Of a stretch of 64,000 nucleotides of DNA, positions 23,801 to 34,500 are shown one piece after another; the first letter of the stretch is position 1; each line of letters begins with the position of its first letter. Source of the stretch: Juglans regia (lineage: Eukaryota > Streptophyta > Magnoliopsida > Fagales > Juglandaceae); the NCBI RefSeq assembly GCF_001411555.2, contig NC_049911.1, forward strand, positions 3,782,001 to 3,846,000. The letters run 5' to 3'. Position numbers and translations under genes: made by a program. The notes beneath the pieces were generated by a model, which was not told the DNA's origin, ran no database searches, and saw only the letters and a program-made list of their open reading frames with translations.

Positions 23801-25997
23801 CAGAGTCCGAAAGTATTTGATGTATCTGATGTTTCTTGCTTCTTTTGCTACAAGAATCTTCTCCCAATGAGACCGTCTCTCCTTGCCCTTTGCGAGTCTG
23901 CCTTTTCTTTGAACCAATTTCAAGTTTTTCATTGTTTATTTGGCATGAAGTTTTCAGTTTATGCGGGTCTGTTTCGGAGGAGGAAGATGATTGTGAAAGG
24001 ATTTTTGTTTCTGGGTGGAAAGGATTGTGATAGAACACAAGAGGGTATATCGGCTGGGTAGAGATGTTTTCCTTTAGGTCGTTGCTGTTTGGCTGGCCAG
24101 GGATGTTTGTCTGCTTGAACTGAATTGGATTTGTGTGCTGAGCTGATTTTATGGGCCATTTCAACGGGTCTGGATCAGATTGTGAGGGGTTAAAAGCCAA
24201 ATTATTGGATGATTGAGCTGGGCTTTGTGTTGAATGATATGGGTTTGGTTTTATTGCAAAGCACGACCGGCCAGATGGGCTTACTAACAGTGATAAGGAA
24301 TGGGCCTTTGGAGTGAAATCTGTTGAGCTTTTGAGCTGTTCGAACTGTGCTATGATGCTTTTGAAAATGTTGTTGGGTTCTTCCGTTGGGTGATCAGTTT
24401 GTTTGTTTTGTTTGCCAAAGGAAGTTGATGAAGTGATAGGAGTTAATGTTTGTGGGCTGTAATTAAGAGATGTGGGCACAGTTCTTACCCGTCGATTGCA
24501 ATCATTTTGATGAGTGGAGTGGATGTTCTTGGTCTTTGTGAGAAGGGGACATATTTGACTATCTTTATTCTGCAGAGATATTTCCCAAGCCGTCGAGTTG
24601 CATAGGGGCCTATTTTCATTTAATGAAGTCACTTCTGCAGCTTGGTGTGTTCTCATGCTTCCACGTGTTCTCAACAGTTCTTCTTCCAATCCATGCATGC
24701 TGAGATTTTCACCATGAACGTCCACGCTGCTACATCTAAGTGCACTGAAACTGTGTTCTTCTTGGACCTTCAAGCTGTGAATTCGTTGCATTTCTTCCAT
24801 CTTTTCTTTTCCTTTTGCACGATGATGAAAGTTAAACCTTGTTTCCAGATCTTCATTTCTGACTATAGATGCTTGCATTTCTGGTTGCCCCCATCTTGTT
24901 GCATGCAAGTGATTTTCGTGTTGCCTCCATCTTACCGTATCAGCTCTCATCCATGGACCGAAGTTAGTAACCTCGATTCTAACTTGAAACAGAGGACACA
25001 CTTGTTGTATGTGACCTAAACATCCACAGCAATAACAAAAGTCTGACAGCCTTTCATATTTGAAGCTGATCCACGTTGCTTGTCTTCTAGGCCGTGAGAG
25101 TGGAAACCCATCTGAAAGTGGATTCTCTACATTTATCTCCACTTGCACTCTCATATATTTTCTGAGGATTATTTTCATGTCCGTAGCTTGCTCTACTTGA
25201 ATAAAATTCCCTAGCCTCCTTGCTATTCTCTCTGCATTTGTTGTTGTCATATACTCCAGAGGCAATCCGTGTATTTGAACCTAGAAAATTGACATTTTTA
25301 GATCGATTTCTTGCAAGCTTAAACCAGTGGGCCAATCTCTAATCAACATATGAAAACCTCTGATATTCCAAGGTCGCTGCTCTAAGACCCTGTTTTTCTC
25401 TTGCTGGGTTGGAAATGTGAATAGAAAAGTGTTTGTGCATAGGTCTTCAATAGAGAGTCCGATCACGAAGCTCCATGCAGCCTTTATTGTAGCATGTAAC
25501 GTAAGTTTGTTGAGAGGCTTGGATGTAATTATGCGTCCAATGAGTGCATGCTCTGAAAGGTATGCTGCATTTTCAGTTTCTGGCTGCAGATCCAGGTCTA
25601 GCCATTTGAGGGTTTCTGAGGTTTTGGTGCTTCCTTTTATTTTTGTCGTTGGATTCTCAGAAGTCTCAGAGAGGTTTTGGTGGAAAGTGAGAGATTTGGA
25701 GGAAATGTAATTTTTGTCCATATTTGAGAAAGCTACCGATGGTTGAGAAGAGTTTACGGGAAGGTGTGCGTTAGTTGTTGAAAGTTGAAATTAATGCAGG
25801 ATTAAATGAGAGAGGATGGTGAGGGAACTGGGTTGAGTTTCTGGTTTGAGTTTTTGGTTTGATTAAGAAACTGGGTAAGAACTGATTCAAGTTGTTGAAA
25901 ATCTTTAATCTCTATTATAATTTTTTATTATTATTTTATTGTATTAACTTTGTTCACGTATTGAATTTTCTTGATCTCTAGGTGTAATTTTTTGTAT

Positions 25998-26028
<31 letters not shown>

Positions 26029-27120
26029 TTCATTGATGGTCTTCTAAGGATTGCTAGTAATAGTGATGAGTGTTGTCGGAGAAATAATTTGTAAAAATTT
26101 TAAATAGACAAGTCTCATGTAAAATGGATTCATCTTTAAAAAGAATAAAAATAACTATTACACTTTTTTATAAAAGAATTATATGAAATTTATCGATTTA
26201 AGACTTGTACCTAACATTAACCAGGTTGATATGATCAGCGGCACTTATCAATTACAGTGAAGTATAGTACAAAATAATTTCTTACGTTCTTACGTACGTA
26301 CTTACGTACGTATGTCTTTGTATGTAGTGATAGGTCAACTGTCAACAAGACAAGAAGAATACATATACTGAGAAAAGAAAACTGAAAAATAAAAGAATGA
26401 ATTTTTAACTCACGGCTGCCTTTGAGAGGCCCAAATCTTGGAGGATTCCTGATTCAGCAGGCGATGAATATCCTGACTGCAAACCACTCATCAAAATCAT
26501 GCATTGTTCAACCTCAATGGGGATACTCCTTTTTGTTTAAAACTACTTTTCCTATTATATATATTATATAGACCCTCATTGATTAACATATTGTCACACA
26601 AAACAAGTTGTATAATAGACATTGCAATGTGTTTATATCATTGTTTTGTTATTGCCTTAAATGATCATACCCACATGCATGGCTGAGTAAACTTGGCAAA
26701 AAACACAAAATCTTTTTCACACACTCCATTTTTTGTTTGTAGGAGGGAGGGTAACTAGTTTATACTTTCTCGTACTAAATTAAGTAATCTTCCGAAGCAA
26801 TACGAGAATAAAAGAATAAAATTACATGTTTTTAAGTGGTGTGTAGGAGTGTGAGACTTATGTCTAGAATTACAATCAGTAATATTATTTATACAGATTA
26901 ACTCTAGAAGACTAAGTGTAGAAATTGTTGATAATAAGAATGGGACTGTACTTACAGCACAGCCATTGCAAAGTGAACCGAAAAGGGCGACGGCAGTGCT
27001 GAGTACAAGGACGGGCGTGGTTGAGTCAACTTTTGGTTGGATATGATCTCCAGCAGTTCCATTGAGCTTGGCTTCATGATCAACAGCTGTAGAGCTTGGC
27101 AGCAGTAGTCCCTCCTCCAT
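11862..27120 (-). CDS. ERD6-like sugar transporter (MFS)
   Basis: Twelve-helix major facilitator sugar transporter of the ERD6-like (early responsive to dehydration) group, typically moving monosaccharides across the vacuolar membrane (family knowledge). Exons on the minus strand: 26956-27120, 26414-26476, 19080-19169, 18924-18983, 18743-18808, 18570-18635, 18414-18489, 18252-18316, 18029-18115, 17831-17911, 17510-17594, 17373-17416, 17181-17243, 12830-12889, 12665-12718, 12315-12374, 12078-12192 and 11862-11974. Phases agree throughout; the product is 470 aa, normal for the family. Motifs: first helix in exon 1, loop motif ADTYGRRV (residues about 99-106), PESPRWL (about 211-217), DKSGRRPLL in exon 13, and PETKGR near the C-terminus. 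The last intron (11975-12077) starts with GC. Introns 2 and 13 hold a LINE and a non-autonomous LTR element, both in sense orientation. The frame is open, so the gene is probably functional. Confidence 0.93.
12910..13605 (-). repeat. Left LTR of LARD-like element
   Basis: 696 bp. It is alignable to 16199-17067 along its length, for example the ATGCGTACGTCCATGGCA-type block, GTCCACGGGATTTTTGGA, and the shared end TATATTTTATC..TTCCA. It lies 20 bp upstream of the acceptor of ERD6-like exon 14. As the minus-strand 3' LTR it would carry a polyadenylation signal in sense with the gene. Confidence 0.85.
13760..13915. repeat. Short degenerate tandem repeat, about 52-59 bp unit
   Basis: Three degenerate units each contain GAGATGTACTCGACTGCGTA-like and GCGAGCACRGAGCT-like blocks, at about 13770, 13829 and 13879. 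Part of the LARD-like internal region; no coding meaning seen. Confidence 0.6.
14400..15118. repeat. 74-bp minisatellite inside LARD-like element
   Basis: About ten head-to-tail units of GATGAGGCAAGCCCATGGAG plus TCTTCTCGTCGACCTCGTAG. The GAGGCAAG block starts at 14423, 14497, 14624, 14698, 14772, 14846, 14920, 14993 and 15068. The period is 74 (73-75 at two steps), with one internally deleted unit near 14551-14600. Several units are open in more than one frame, which explains the spurious short ORFs here. Confidence 0.92.
15340..15785. repeat. GC-rich duplicated block, about 276 bp apart
   Basis: GCAGTCCGCATGGTGGTCG at about 15343 recurs as GCAGTCCACATGGTGGCTG at about 15619. CACGGCAGTTGCAAACTGCC occurs at about 15502 and 15721. 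So a unit was duplicated in tandem, with the second copy truncated. It is conspicuously GC-rich against the AT-rich surroundings and has no recognisable protein. Confidence 0.75.
16199..17067 (-). repeat. Right LTR of LARD-like element, interrupted by a MITE
   Basis: 869 bp against 696 bp for the left copy. The excess is explained by the nested insertion at 16748-16927. It is the 5' LTR in element orientation. Confidence 0.85.
16748..16927. mobile_element. Nested MITE in the right LTR, 9-bp duplication
   Basis: Absent from the other LTR, so the insertion is visible by direct comparison. Termini GAGTGATGCTAGACACAAGC (left, after a short GAGTGAC repeat) and GAGAAATGATATATACAAGC (right, reversed) are inverted repeats continuing as CCCAAATG. 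Flanks TATCCTGAC and TATCTTGAT fit a diverged 9-bp target duplication, suggesting a Mutator-like origin. Confidence 0.75.
19478..23586 (-). pseudogene. LINE ORF2 (endonuclease, RT, RNase H-like), frame-shifted
   Basis: The ATG at 23586-23584 starts the APE-type endonuclease ([29 protein letters not shown]), open to about 22430. A frame change and an in-frame stop near 22205 precede the reverse transcriptase block (22180-21308), with [36 protein letters not shown] and catalytic LLFADDL. Further breaks at about 21308-21214 lead to the C-terminal block (21214-19478). That block has the zf-RVT pattern ([16 protein letters not shown]) and an RNase H-like end ([23 protein letters not shown]). Domain order is standard for plant L1 elements; breaks show the copy is dead. 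Confidence 0.88.
23583..25721 (-). pseudogene. LINE ORF1 (DUF4283 plus zinc knuckle), one in-frame stop
   Basis: RNA-binding Gag-like protein of plant LINEs. The first part (25721-25281) has the DUF4283-like pattern ([26 protein letters not shown]). A TAG at 25281-25283 interrupts the frame, which then continues unbroken ([13 protein letters not shown]) to 23583. A zinc knuckle [14 protein letters not shown] follows, then a long Ser/Thr/Gln-rich tail. Apart from the single stop the frame is about 2.1 kb long. Its TGA overlaps the ORF2 ATG as ATGA at 23583-23586. Confidence 0.85.
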
Positions 27121-27446
27121 GATTTCTCAGTTCATTTCTCAATGGAAGATTAGATGAGATGAGAGATTATATGCCATTAATGAGAGAGAGAGAATTAGGA
27201 TAATCATATTACAAGACGACATGCATTGATATCAGTTCTGCGAGACTTTCAGATGGCCTGGCCACCCACTGTTTCATTTTATATTTAAGGATATCTTACG
27301 CACATGTTCCTGCATGGTTTCTCTTTTTATATTCAGATTTGTCTATATATGTTAAAAGCCAAAATCTGGTGCATTAGGCCATTTTATTTCCAAAGCTTTT
27401 CTGCAATTATGCAGAAATTAATATAAATATATATATATGCAGAAAG

Positions 27447-27632
27447 AAACCAACTGCTAATCATCTAATGTCATATAATTAGATGATGAGAGGATGATGA
27501 TGAAATATTTATTATCTAATGCATTATGTGGCATTAAATAATTGGATGATTGAAATAATCTCCAATCATTTAATATTACATATTTGAATGATGAGAGAAT
27601 GATGAGAATTGGGATAACGAGTAGTATTACGC
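27447..27632. repeat. MITE with GATGATGAGAG-type repeats
   Basis: The right end GATAACGAGTAGTATTAC, reversed, reads GTAATACTACTCGTTATC, matching the left end of the element at 7281. Internally several direct and inverted ATCATCTAAT / ATTAGATGAT blocks occur. About 185 bp, no coding capacity. Confidence 0.55.
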
Positions 27633-28209
27633 TATATAGAATGCTTAAAAAAAACATTTTGCTTCGATAATACAAATTCTGTAAAAATTTTAATAGGGAA
27701 AAAATAGCTAACAAACGTCCAAAGCATACCAATTACCAGTAAGAATAACAACAAAGCTAGCTAGCTAGTTTAATTGCACCTAACTATCAAAGCATACCAA
27801 ACTAAATACTATATTAAACAAAGGATAGAAATTAGAAGCATAGCGAACGAACCCCAGAAAATAACCACTAGCTCCAGACATCATTAACAAACAATAATCA
27901 AACCTACAAAATTCATATTCAACCACCACAAATCCGCATTCCACGTACAATATTAGTATGAAAAAACTGAAGAGAGAGACAGAGAGAGAGTCCACGTTCC
28001 TTTGATTCTTCTTTGGGAGATATGGTTGCGTAATGATATATAGTCTGTTCAATCCTAAATGTTCTTGATCTATTTCAAGTGTCATTTACAAAGCATCTCA
28101 TTGGAGCTAGCTGTAAGTTGAACTCACTATAAAACCAATAATATAGCAGATAATTAGCTTTGGAGCCTCCATTTCATTGGAATTTGGATGCCTTGAAAGC
28201 TAGCTATAC

Positions 28210-28461
28210 ATGTCCCTCCATTTAGAGTTAAGAAGCCTTTTTTGGTCAAATGCATGGTTGTCTCCTCTATTTGGCAATAAGCTTAAACTTAATATAGATG
28301 GGGATTTTAATGGGAATCAGGGTGGAACAAAATGTGGAGGTGTTCTTATTAGGGATATAGTTATAGTAGTACTTTTGGCGATTGTGCTGGGCTCGAAGCA
28401 TTGCTTCAAGCACTTCAGTTTTGTGTTGATTATGGACATGAGATGTGCTCATGCAATCTGA
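28210..28461 (+). pseudogene. Fragment of RNase H-like domain from a LINE
   Basis: Open for 83 codons. It includes KLNIDGDFNGNQGG followed by GGVLIRD, the start of the RVT_3/RNase H-like domain of plant non-LTR elements (usually LNVDGA..G..GGGVIRD). Downstream resemblance fades. No RT is attached, so this is a remnant. Confidence 0.55.
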
Positions 28462-28639
28462 TTCAGCTCTCCTGGTTTTTGTTTCAACCATCATGCCTTT
28501 TTCGGCCTCCTTTGTGAGGACTCCTGCATTCTGTTGTTACTCTTACACATACAGAGAGGGGATTGCCTTGCAAAGTTGGGAGTATCTTGTTGGTCCTGAT
28601 CTTATCAGCTTCCTCTCTTGAGGCTCGGCTGTTGACGTC

Positions 28640-28980
28640 CTGTTGTGGTATGTGTGGCAATTACGATGAAAAGTATGTAAAGTGAAGAAAACAAGAAAAA
28701 ACACACAGATTTAACGTGGTTCGGCAATATACCTACATCTACAAGAGCGGGGGCTGAAATTTCACTAACTGTTAAAGTAAGGATACATCATATATATTTA
28801 TACTAACTCTAGTCGTACAAAAGTATTAGAAAATTTCAATAATATCCATGTACACTCCCCTCACTCCATTCCGTTTCACTTCCGGCATCAACTTGCTTTC
28901 TATGTATACGTGTTCCACTCAATATAAGCCACATACTACAACACGTCCCAATTAGATTTAGGCTCTTTATTTTTTTTAGT
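28640..28980. repeat. LTR-like fragment with ACGTGGTTCGGC motif
   Basis: CACAGATTTAACGTGGTTCGGC at about 28704-28725, followed by TACCTACATCTACA. This is the same block found in the LTRs near 16.38, 49.78 and 54.51 kb. No matching second LTR or PBS was found, so a solo LTR or remnant is likely. Confidence 0.45.
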
Positions 28981-28994
28981 TATATGAGCTCTAC

Positions 28995-29597
28995 CAGGGA
29001 TGGCTCGATATATTTTGTGGCCTAAGGCGATATTAAGTACATGATGATTTAATTTAAAAATAATAATAATATTAAAATATTAAATATTAAAATTTTCTGA
29101 AATGCAAAACAAATATTAATATTATTTTAAATAATAATATTTATTAATACTATAACAATTTGAAACAGAATTTAATTTTTTTGTAAATAGAGTATTATTT
29201 CTTATCCATATATATACTTATTTTAATTAATACTTCATTATGAAAACAAATAAGGCCATCGATATCAAAATAAACATCATATTTTATAAAATATTGTAAT
29301 ATATCATTATATTTTTGCTACTTCTATTCCAATTTCACTATTGTCTTAAAATTTTGTATATTTTGAGTAATATTTTTTTTAGTAAAACTTCTATATTTAC
29401 TGTTTTTTTTATCAAATTTTACCATTTAAGATTGATTTTATTTTAAGCAAAAGAAATTTCATCTTTTACACTAACTAATATTTTTTCTATAAGTTAATTT
29501 TTAGATTCATTAATATTTTTTTTTTCCTTTTGGGGGCCTACTCAAAATGGGGGGCCTTAGGCGGTGGCCTTAGTTGCCTACCCCTTGAGCCGGCCTG
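28995..29597. mobile_element. Non-autonomous hAT element, perfect 8-bp duplication
   Basis: Ends CAGGGATGGCTCGA and TTGAGCCGGCCTG are imperfect inverted repeats. The inversion extends into TGGCCTAAGGCG / AGGCGGTGGCC. AGCTCTAC flanks the element exactly on both sides (28987-28994 and 29598-29605), the 8-bp duplication of hAT transposons. 603 bp, AT-rich interior, no transposase. Confidence 0.88.
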
Positions 29598-29639
29598 AGC
29601 TCTACAATGTACTAATTAGTATTGGAAATGTCTAATTGC

Positions 29640-30041
29640 AGCCAAGAATGTTCGTGGCAAAAAGTCTTTAGGGCTCCCATAAGTTTTTAGCGTTAAAACA
29701 AATATTCGTTAGAAAATGGGCTATTGCAGCAATTTTTAGAGTATTTGCGGCAAAAAGCTATCGCCACAAAAATCTTTTTCTCAATGATTTCCTATGATAA
29801 TGGAATACACATTTCTGGTAAATTTTTAACTATTTGCGACTAACGTAATCACCAGAAATAACATATTATTTGTGATGATTTTTCCAATTTGCTGATTTTA
29901 TGCAAAAAATAAAAAAGCAAACAATTCCGACGAACATGCGGGGATTAAAAATTCGATGAGAATGGATATTTTGGTGATTTTTCATAGTATTAGCGATGAA
30001 ATGCAGTGTTGGAAAAAATATTTTTTCTTGTAGTATAAGAG
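29640..30041. mobile_element. CACTA-like terminal fragment (tentative)
   Basis: The right end TTTTTTCTTGTAGTA, reversed, reads TACTACAAGAAAAAA, one base from the CACTACAAGAAAA terminus of plant CACTA elements. Short repeated GCGACAAAA/TTTGCGGC-like blocks inside resemble subterminal repeats. The left terminus was not found. Confidence 0.4.
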
Positions 30042-30641
30042 CCGTGCATGAGAACTCGTCATTAAAATTCTTTCAAAAAAATATTTTTAAAAGCCTGTTC
30101 TTATTTACAACAAAGAACGGTGGTATGACTCCTCACAAATAGCACCAATTGGACAGTGTCATCATGTACTTGCCTAACCTCCCATCTCCCCAACACCAGA
30201 AAAGGAGTTGCTGTTTCCTTACCAAGAAGTGGAACACAAGAAACAGTAGTAGGAATATAGATGATCGTTTCAAAGAGAGGGACCAGAGGGTGGGAGGAGC
30301 CCAGCCTTCTCTTCTCGAATGGAAGGCAAATCTCTAATCAGCAGGTTAAGATTAGCTCGAAGTTATGGACCATATATATCATCAATCATTCATTTCTCTT
30401 CTTGATCTTTTGCTGCTACTTCAGTCTCTCAAAATCATTACCGGTATATTCGTACGTCAATTTCTATACCTGGCATGGACTTAATTTCCAATGTTTGCTG
30501 CTACTGATCCACCAAGTCGGGTCTTGTGATTTGATTATGCAAGTTATTTCTTTCGGATGTAACTACTAAATGGTTCTCGTCCTATGTAAAAATTTAATCC
30601 TTTTGCAGTTAATAAAGAAAGGAGCTTCTATTTTTATATAA

Positions 30642-30977
30642 TGGGGTTATCCTACATCAATTGTGGAATGAGCTTGTGGCCAATTTATAAGTACAAAAGA
30701 AAGTCTCACCTCTTGAACTAGCTTTTGAAGTTAAGAGAGGCCCAAGACTACTTAACACTGATATCAGAGCCTAGGTTTACCAATAGTCTTAGCTCAACAA
30801 TCTACAGAAAAAACGGGTTGTCGCTGCTTCAATCCAGGGTCCGATATGTTAGGAGGAGATTGTTGAAATTGTCCCACATCGATTGTGAAAAGGACTATTG
30901 GTCAGTTTATAAGTAAGGGAAAACCTAATCTCTTGAGCTAGCTTTTGAGGTTGAGAGAGGGCCAAGACCACCTAACA
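30642..30977 (+). mobile_element. TRIM (terminal-repeat retrotransposon in miniature)
   Basis: The LTRs are 30642-30757 (116 bp) and 30861-30977 (117 bp), both ending CTTGARCTAGCTTTTGARGT..AGAGAGG..CAAGAC..CTAACA-like. Directly after the left LTR, TGATATCAGAGC (30759-30770) matches the tRNA-iMet primer-binding site TGGTATCAGAGC with one mismatch. AGGAGGAGA just before the right LTR is a polypurine tract. The internal region is only 103 bp and noncoding. No target duplication is evident; the left edge may have decayed. Confidence 0.85.
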
Positions 30978-31230
30978 ACATGCCATATCAAGCCACATAA
31001 TTTTGTCAGACTAGGACCAAACATTCTCTTCATATTTTGTTCTACTTGTGTCATTAGAGGATTACAAAGCTAATAGGTCTACCTTAACCACTGCCTACCA
31101 CACCAACTTTTAACTGAATTTTATGAATCGTCAGGTAGGATTTTCAGAGTACTCTTTGAATGGGAAAGGTTCAAGTGCCAATTTTTTATAAGAAAGTTTG
31201 GGCCAAAGGGGTAAAGGCATTCTTCTCATG

Positions 31231-31260
31231 GCGGCGGCGGCAGCGGCGGCAGCAGCAGCC
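31231..31260. repeat. GGC/AGC trinucleotide repeat
   Basis: About ten GCN triplets, preceded by AT. If translated from ATG at 31229 this begins a 47-codon frame with an alanine run (to about 31372) that I cannot match to any protein. More likely a simple repeat in the 3' flank of the kinase gene. Confidence 0.7.
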
Positions 31261-31566
31261 ACCATGATGCAATCACAAAGGGGCGAGAATATTTATCAAA
31301 CAAATTTAAGGATCTATCAAATTCTGTACACAACCCCAATCTATTGGGTTCTTCACACCACTTTCATATAAAAACAATAATCTCTCCATCTACAAGAAAC
31401 CAGATTAAAATAAAAAATGAAGAATGAAAGATCATCCACTTGCTCACCCACCAAACCCTCCCAGCCGAGGTAGGCAAACCCAATAATTCAATGGGTTGGA
31501 AAAATTGTAAGAGTTACCCTCACTTTATGTAATCCCTTCGATCATCAAAACAAATCACCCGTTTGG

Positions 31567-34500
31567 TTATGTACGCTGGTAGCCTCTGCTATTTGATCTT
31601 GAATCTGGGTTATCACTCTTCTCTGTATCAGAAAACTCCTTCTGGGACTCGATCTCCATGCTACCTGCCTGAGTTCTTCGGTGCCTTCGATCCTGAAAAG
31701 TCAAGAATTCAAAAAAAAAACAATCGATTCAAAAACAGTTGGGGACCAGCGTAAAAAAATTAACCTTGATCATATGGGCTACGAAAACAAAAATTATATA
31801 AAGCAGCAGGGAACAAAATCTAGGATGAATGGAGAACTGAATGGGATAGCGGGCTGTGCCAATTGGAATAAAAAGAAAACGACTTCTAAATGTCCATTAA
31901 AACTTAATACAATTGCATACATTTCCCTGGCACAAAGTTGAGATGAATATAAGGAAACTCATATAGCAGGTACATGTGCCTTCTCACTTTAGGATATGCA
32001 TTTAATTTGATAGATTCGGGGCAGCTTTTGATTTGATAGATTCAAAATCCAAGCTTTTAGATAGTTAAACTCAAGGCTTGTGACTGAAAAAACAGACAAT
32101 AGGCAGACACATCATTTTATGTGGCTTCCACTCCACTGCAGACTGGAAAGGAGAGAGGCCACCTCCCCCAATAGATCCTATACGCATGCAGTGGCCTCTC
32201 CACCATAATCTTTCCCCACCAGTTGCAGTAGGAGTAGATCCCCCCCTTCACTCTATGCAGTGGCTGGGGGAGTTGCCTCCACCACTCCATTTCCTTCTAT
32301 AATATTAGACTCTTGAATTTAATGCTCTTAAAAGCACGGATCTTGAATCTATCAAATGAAAAGTGCAGGTTCTAAAATCAAAATGTGACAAGGTGGAGGT
32401 CCTATTGTCTGAACTTCTCGTGAGTTTATGAAAATTAGTTGATCGCAGCACACCTAATTTTGGAAAGAATGTGATGATTTCAATTCATCATAGAAAGGAA
32501 AATAAATGAAAGAGGAAAATATAAAAGACTCCTTAGAAGACAGGTAACACCAATCAAAAGAGTATGGAAAAGAGTAACTCATTAGAATGTAGAGATCACA
32601 CCAATCAGAAGATTGTGGAGCCAGATCAACCATCTGAGTCCGATCATGCATAAAGAAAGACATGCTAATGTAGTAGGAGATCATACATGGATTTCAACAT
32701 AGGACTTTCTCAGCTATTAAATCCGATCTTTCTAAGATTACAGAAGATCCATCTTAATTATTCATATAAGTTCAAGTTTCTGTCCAACAGAGTTGTGCTT
32801 ATAGAAAGGAATCAGAAACTAACCTCTCTCGGGATGGGATACTCTTCGGATTCAAGCATACGGACAACCTGGCTCATCTTGGGTCTTTTTTCAGACTCTG
32901 GATCGACACACCTCAAAGCAGTCAAAAGGGCACGTTTTAGGGCTCTTGTTGATGGCCTTGGCTCCATGTTTGGGTCTACAACTTCTTCTGATCGCCGGCT
33001 TCCAACCATCATTTTCAGCCACTCGACCAAATTTACCTGTATATATTATAATGCATGTCATCTGAAACTTGAAAATCTCTTTGGATAAAAGAAAGTTGCA
33101 ACTAAGATCAACTTTCTAAAACCTCCAGTGACTGTATGGTAGGACAAGTAGGACTGCTAACCTGTCCTAATCAAATGACCCTACTGACACTTTGAACATT
33201 TTGACCCATCTCTGAACCAATGAATTACAGTTCAGGGTTCATATGACCAGCCCATTTCTTTTTCAAACCAAAATAACATGAGAATCTAGAGAAGGTTAAG
33301 AAAGAGGCCTCAACCTCAACCTTTGAGGAGAAGATTTTACATGCAAACAACAGGACCTATTGTTCAGCATCACAAACTCTAATCCTAAAACAATGTTTTC
33401 AAACAAAAAAAATCTAATAAATCTTTCTTGAAAAATCAGGTCCTCTTATTAGCATATATTGTGCCTTCTAATTGTTCTGAGGATACAATTAATGATGATA
33501 ACACTGCTAAAACCAAGAAATATTTGTTGGTATCGCTGGTTGAAATGAGAGTAACTATAAGTATGACAAAACATTTTTTTTATATATAGGTAATATAAGT
33601 ATGACAAAACATGTGGCAGGCTTGACAAATTAGCAGTCTAGAGGCTGCAGAAGAGTTTCCATGTCACAAACTGAAAAGGTAGCTATGAAGAAACAAGCCC
33701 CAGAGATGGTTAAAAGCATAAATCTGATGAAGGCAGCAACACTGAAGGCACTAAGGTGACACCCATGACTATAATAATAAACTAAAAGGCTATCAAAAGA
33801 TGTGTGTGACCAACGTATCCATAACATAGGCAGTTGGAAGCCATCGTAGTTCAGGCAGTAGTTTCAAGCCAGTCAGGGCTTCACCAAGGCTATAGTCAAG
33901 GGGAATGAACTGGTCTGCATTAATTAATCTCTAGCATGATAATTATCTTTTGATGTACCCAACAATTGTCAAATGACACCCATATTGCAAGATTTGTAAT
34001 TTGTTAGCTAATTGTGAGCGTAAAAGGCTCTTGGACATAGCTATTATCCTCTTCAGTCCATCAAATTCATATTTGTAAAAGGCAGGGGTAAGTTGCATTC
34101 CAGATGTTTTTAATGAGAGGTACAAATCATGAAACATGAACTAATACTCTTATCATTATCTATAATTCCACACCTAGTACTGCAAATAAAACTTGCATAA
34201 AGTGCCTCTAGGGCTCATGGATAACAATAACTCAGTGTCATTCAAGCAGTTAAAAGGCATACAAACCAGCTTCAGGGAAAAAAAGGCATGCATACTAGAA
34301 CTTGGTAACTAATCTCATACCTCGTGGGTAGGACGGCCATAGTCCACAGGGTCCCTTCCAGTAATTGCTTCTAAGAGCAAAACCCCAAAGCTATAGACAT
34401 CACTCTTCTCATTTAAAAGGCCGGTATTTGCATATTCTGGCGCGACATACCTGTAAATGTTTTGGAGGAAAGGTAGAGAAGTAGGAGTATTAAATGAAAA

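Larger units (their letters stand above)
19392..25830 (-). mobile_element. L1-type LINE in ERD6-like intron 2
   Basis: Non-LTR retrotransposon in the same orientation as the host gene. It ends in a 16-base T run on the plus strand (19392-19407), which is the poly(A) tail. Order on the minus strand: 5' leader (from about 25830), ORF1, ORF2 with endonuclease, reverse transcriptase, cysteine-rich region and RNase H-like domain. ORF1 has one stop and ORF2 several frame breaks, so this copy is inactive. I could not identify target duplications; the 5' edge is approximate. Confidence 0.88.
27121..31566. other. Spacer between ERD6-like 5' end and kinase 3' end
   Basis: No host exon recognised. It contains the ERD6-like promoter region just above 27120, a MITE, a LINE RNase H fragment, an LTR-like fragment, a hAT element, a CACTA-like end, a TRIM and a GGC/AGC repeat, each listed separately. 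27640-28200 and 31000-31220 show nothing I can name. Confidence 0.6.

Noticed and set aside
22786..24061. Plus-strand ORFs across the LINE
   Set aside because: Antisense to ORF1/ORF2 endonuclease coding sequence; explained by it.
27780..28085. Minus-strand ORF of 101 codons
   Set aside because: Low-complexity, hydrophobic, no family resemblance, no splice context; likely chance.
32687..33088. Plus-strand 133-codon ORF
   Set aside because: Antisense shadow of kinase exon 6, which has clear kinase C-lobe sequence.
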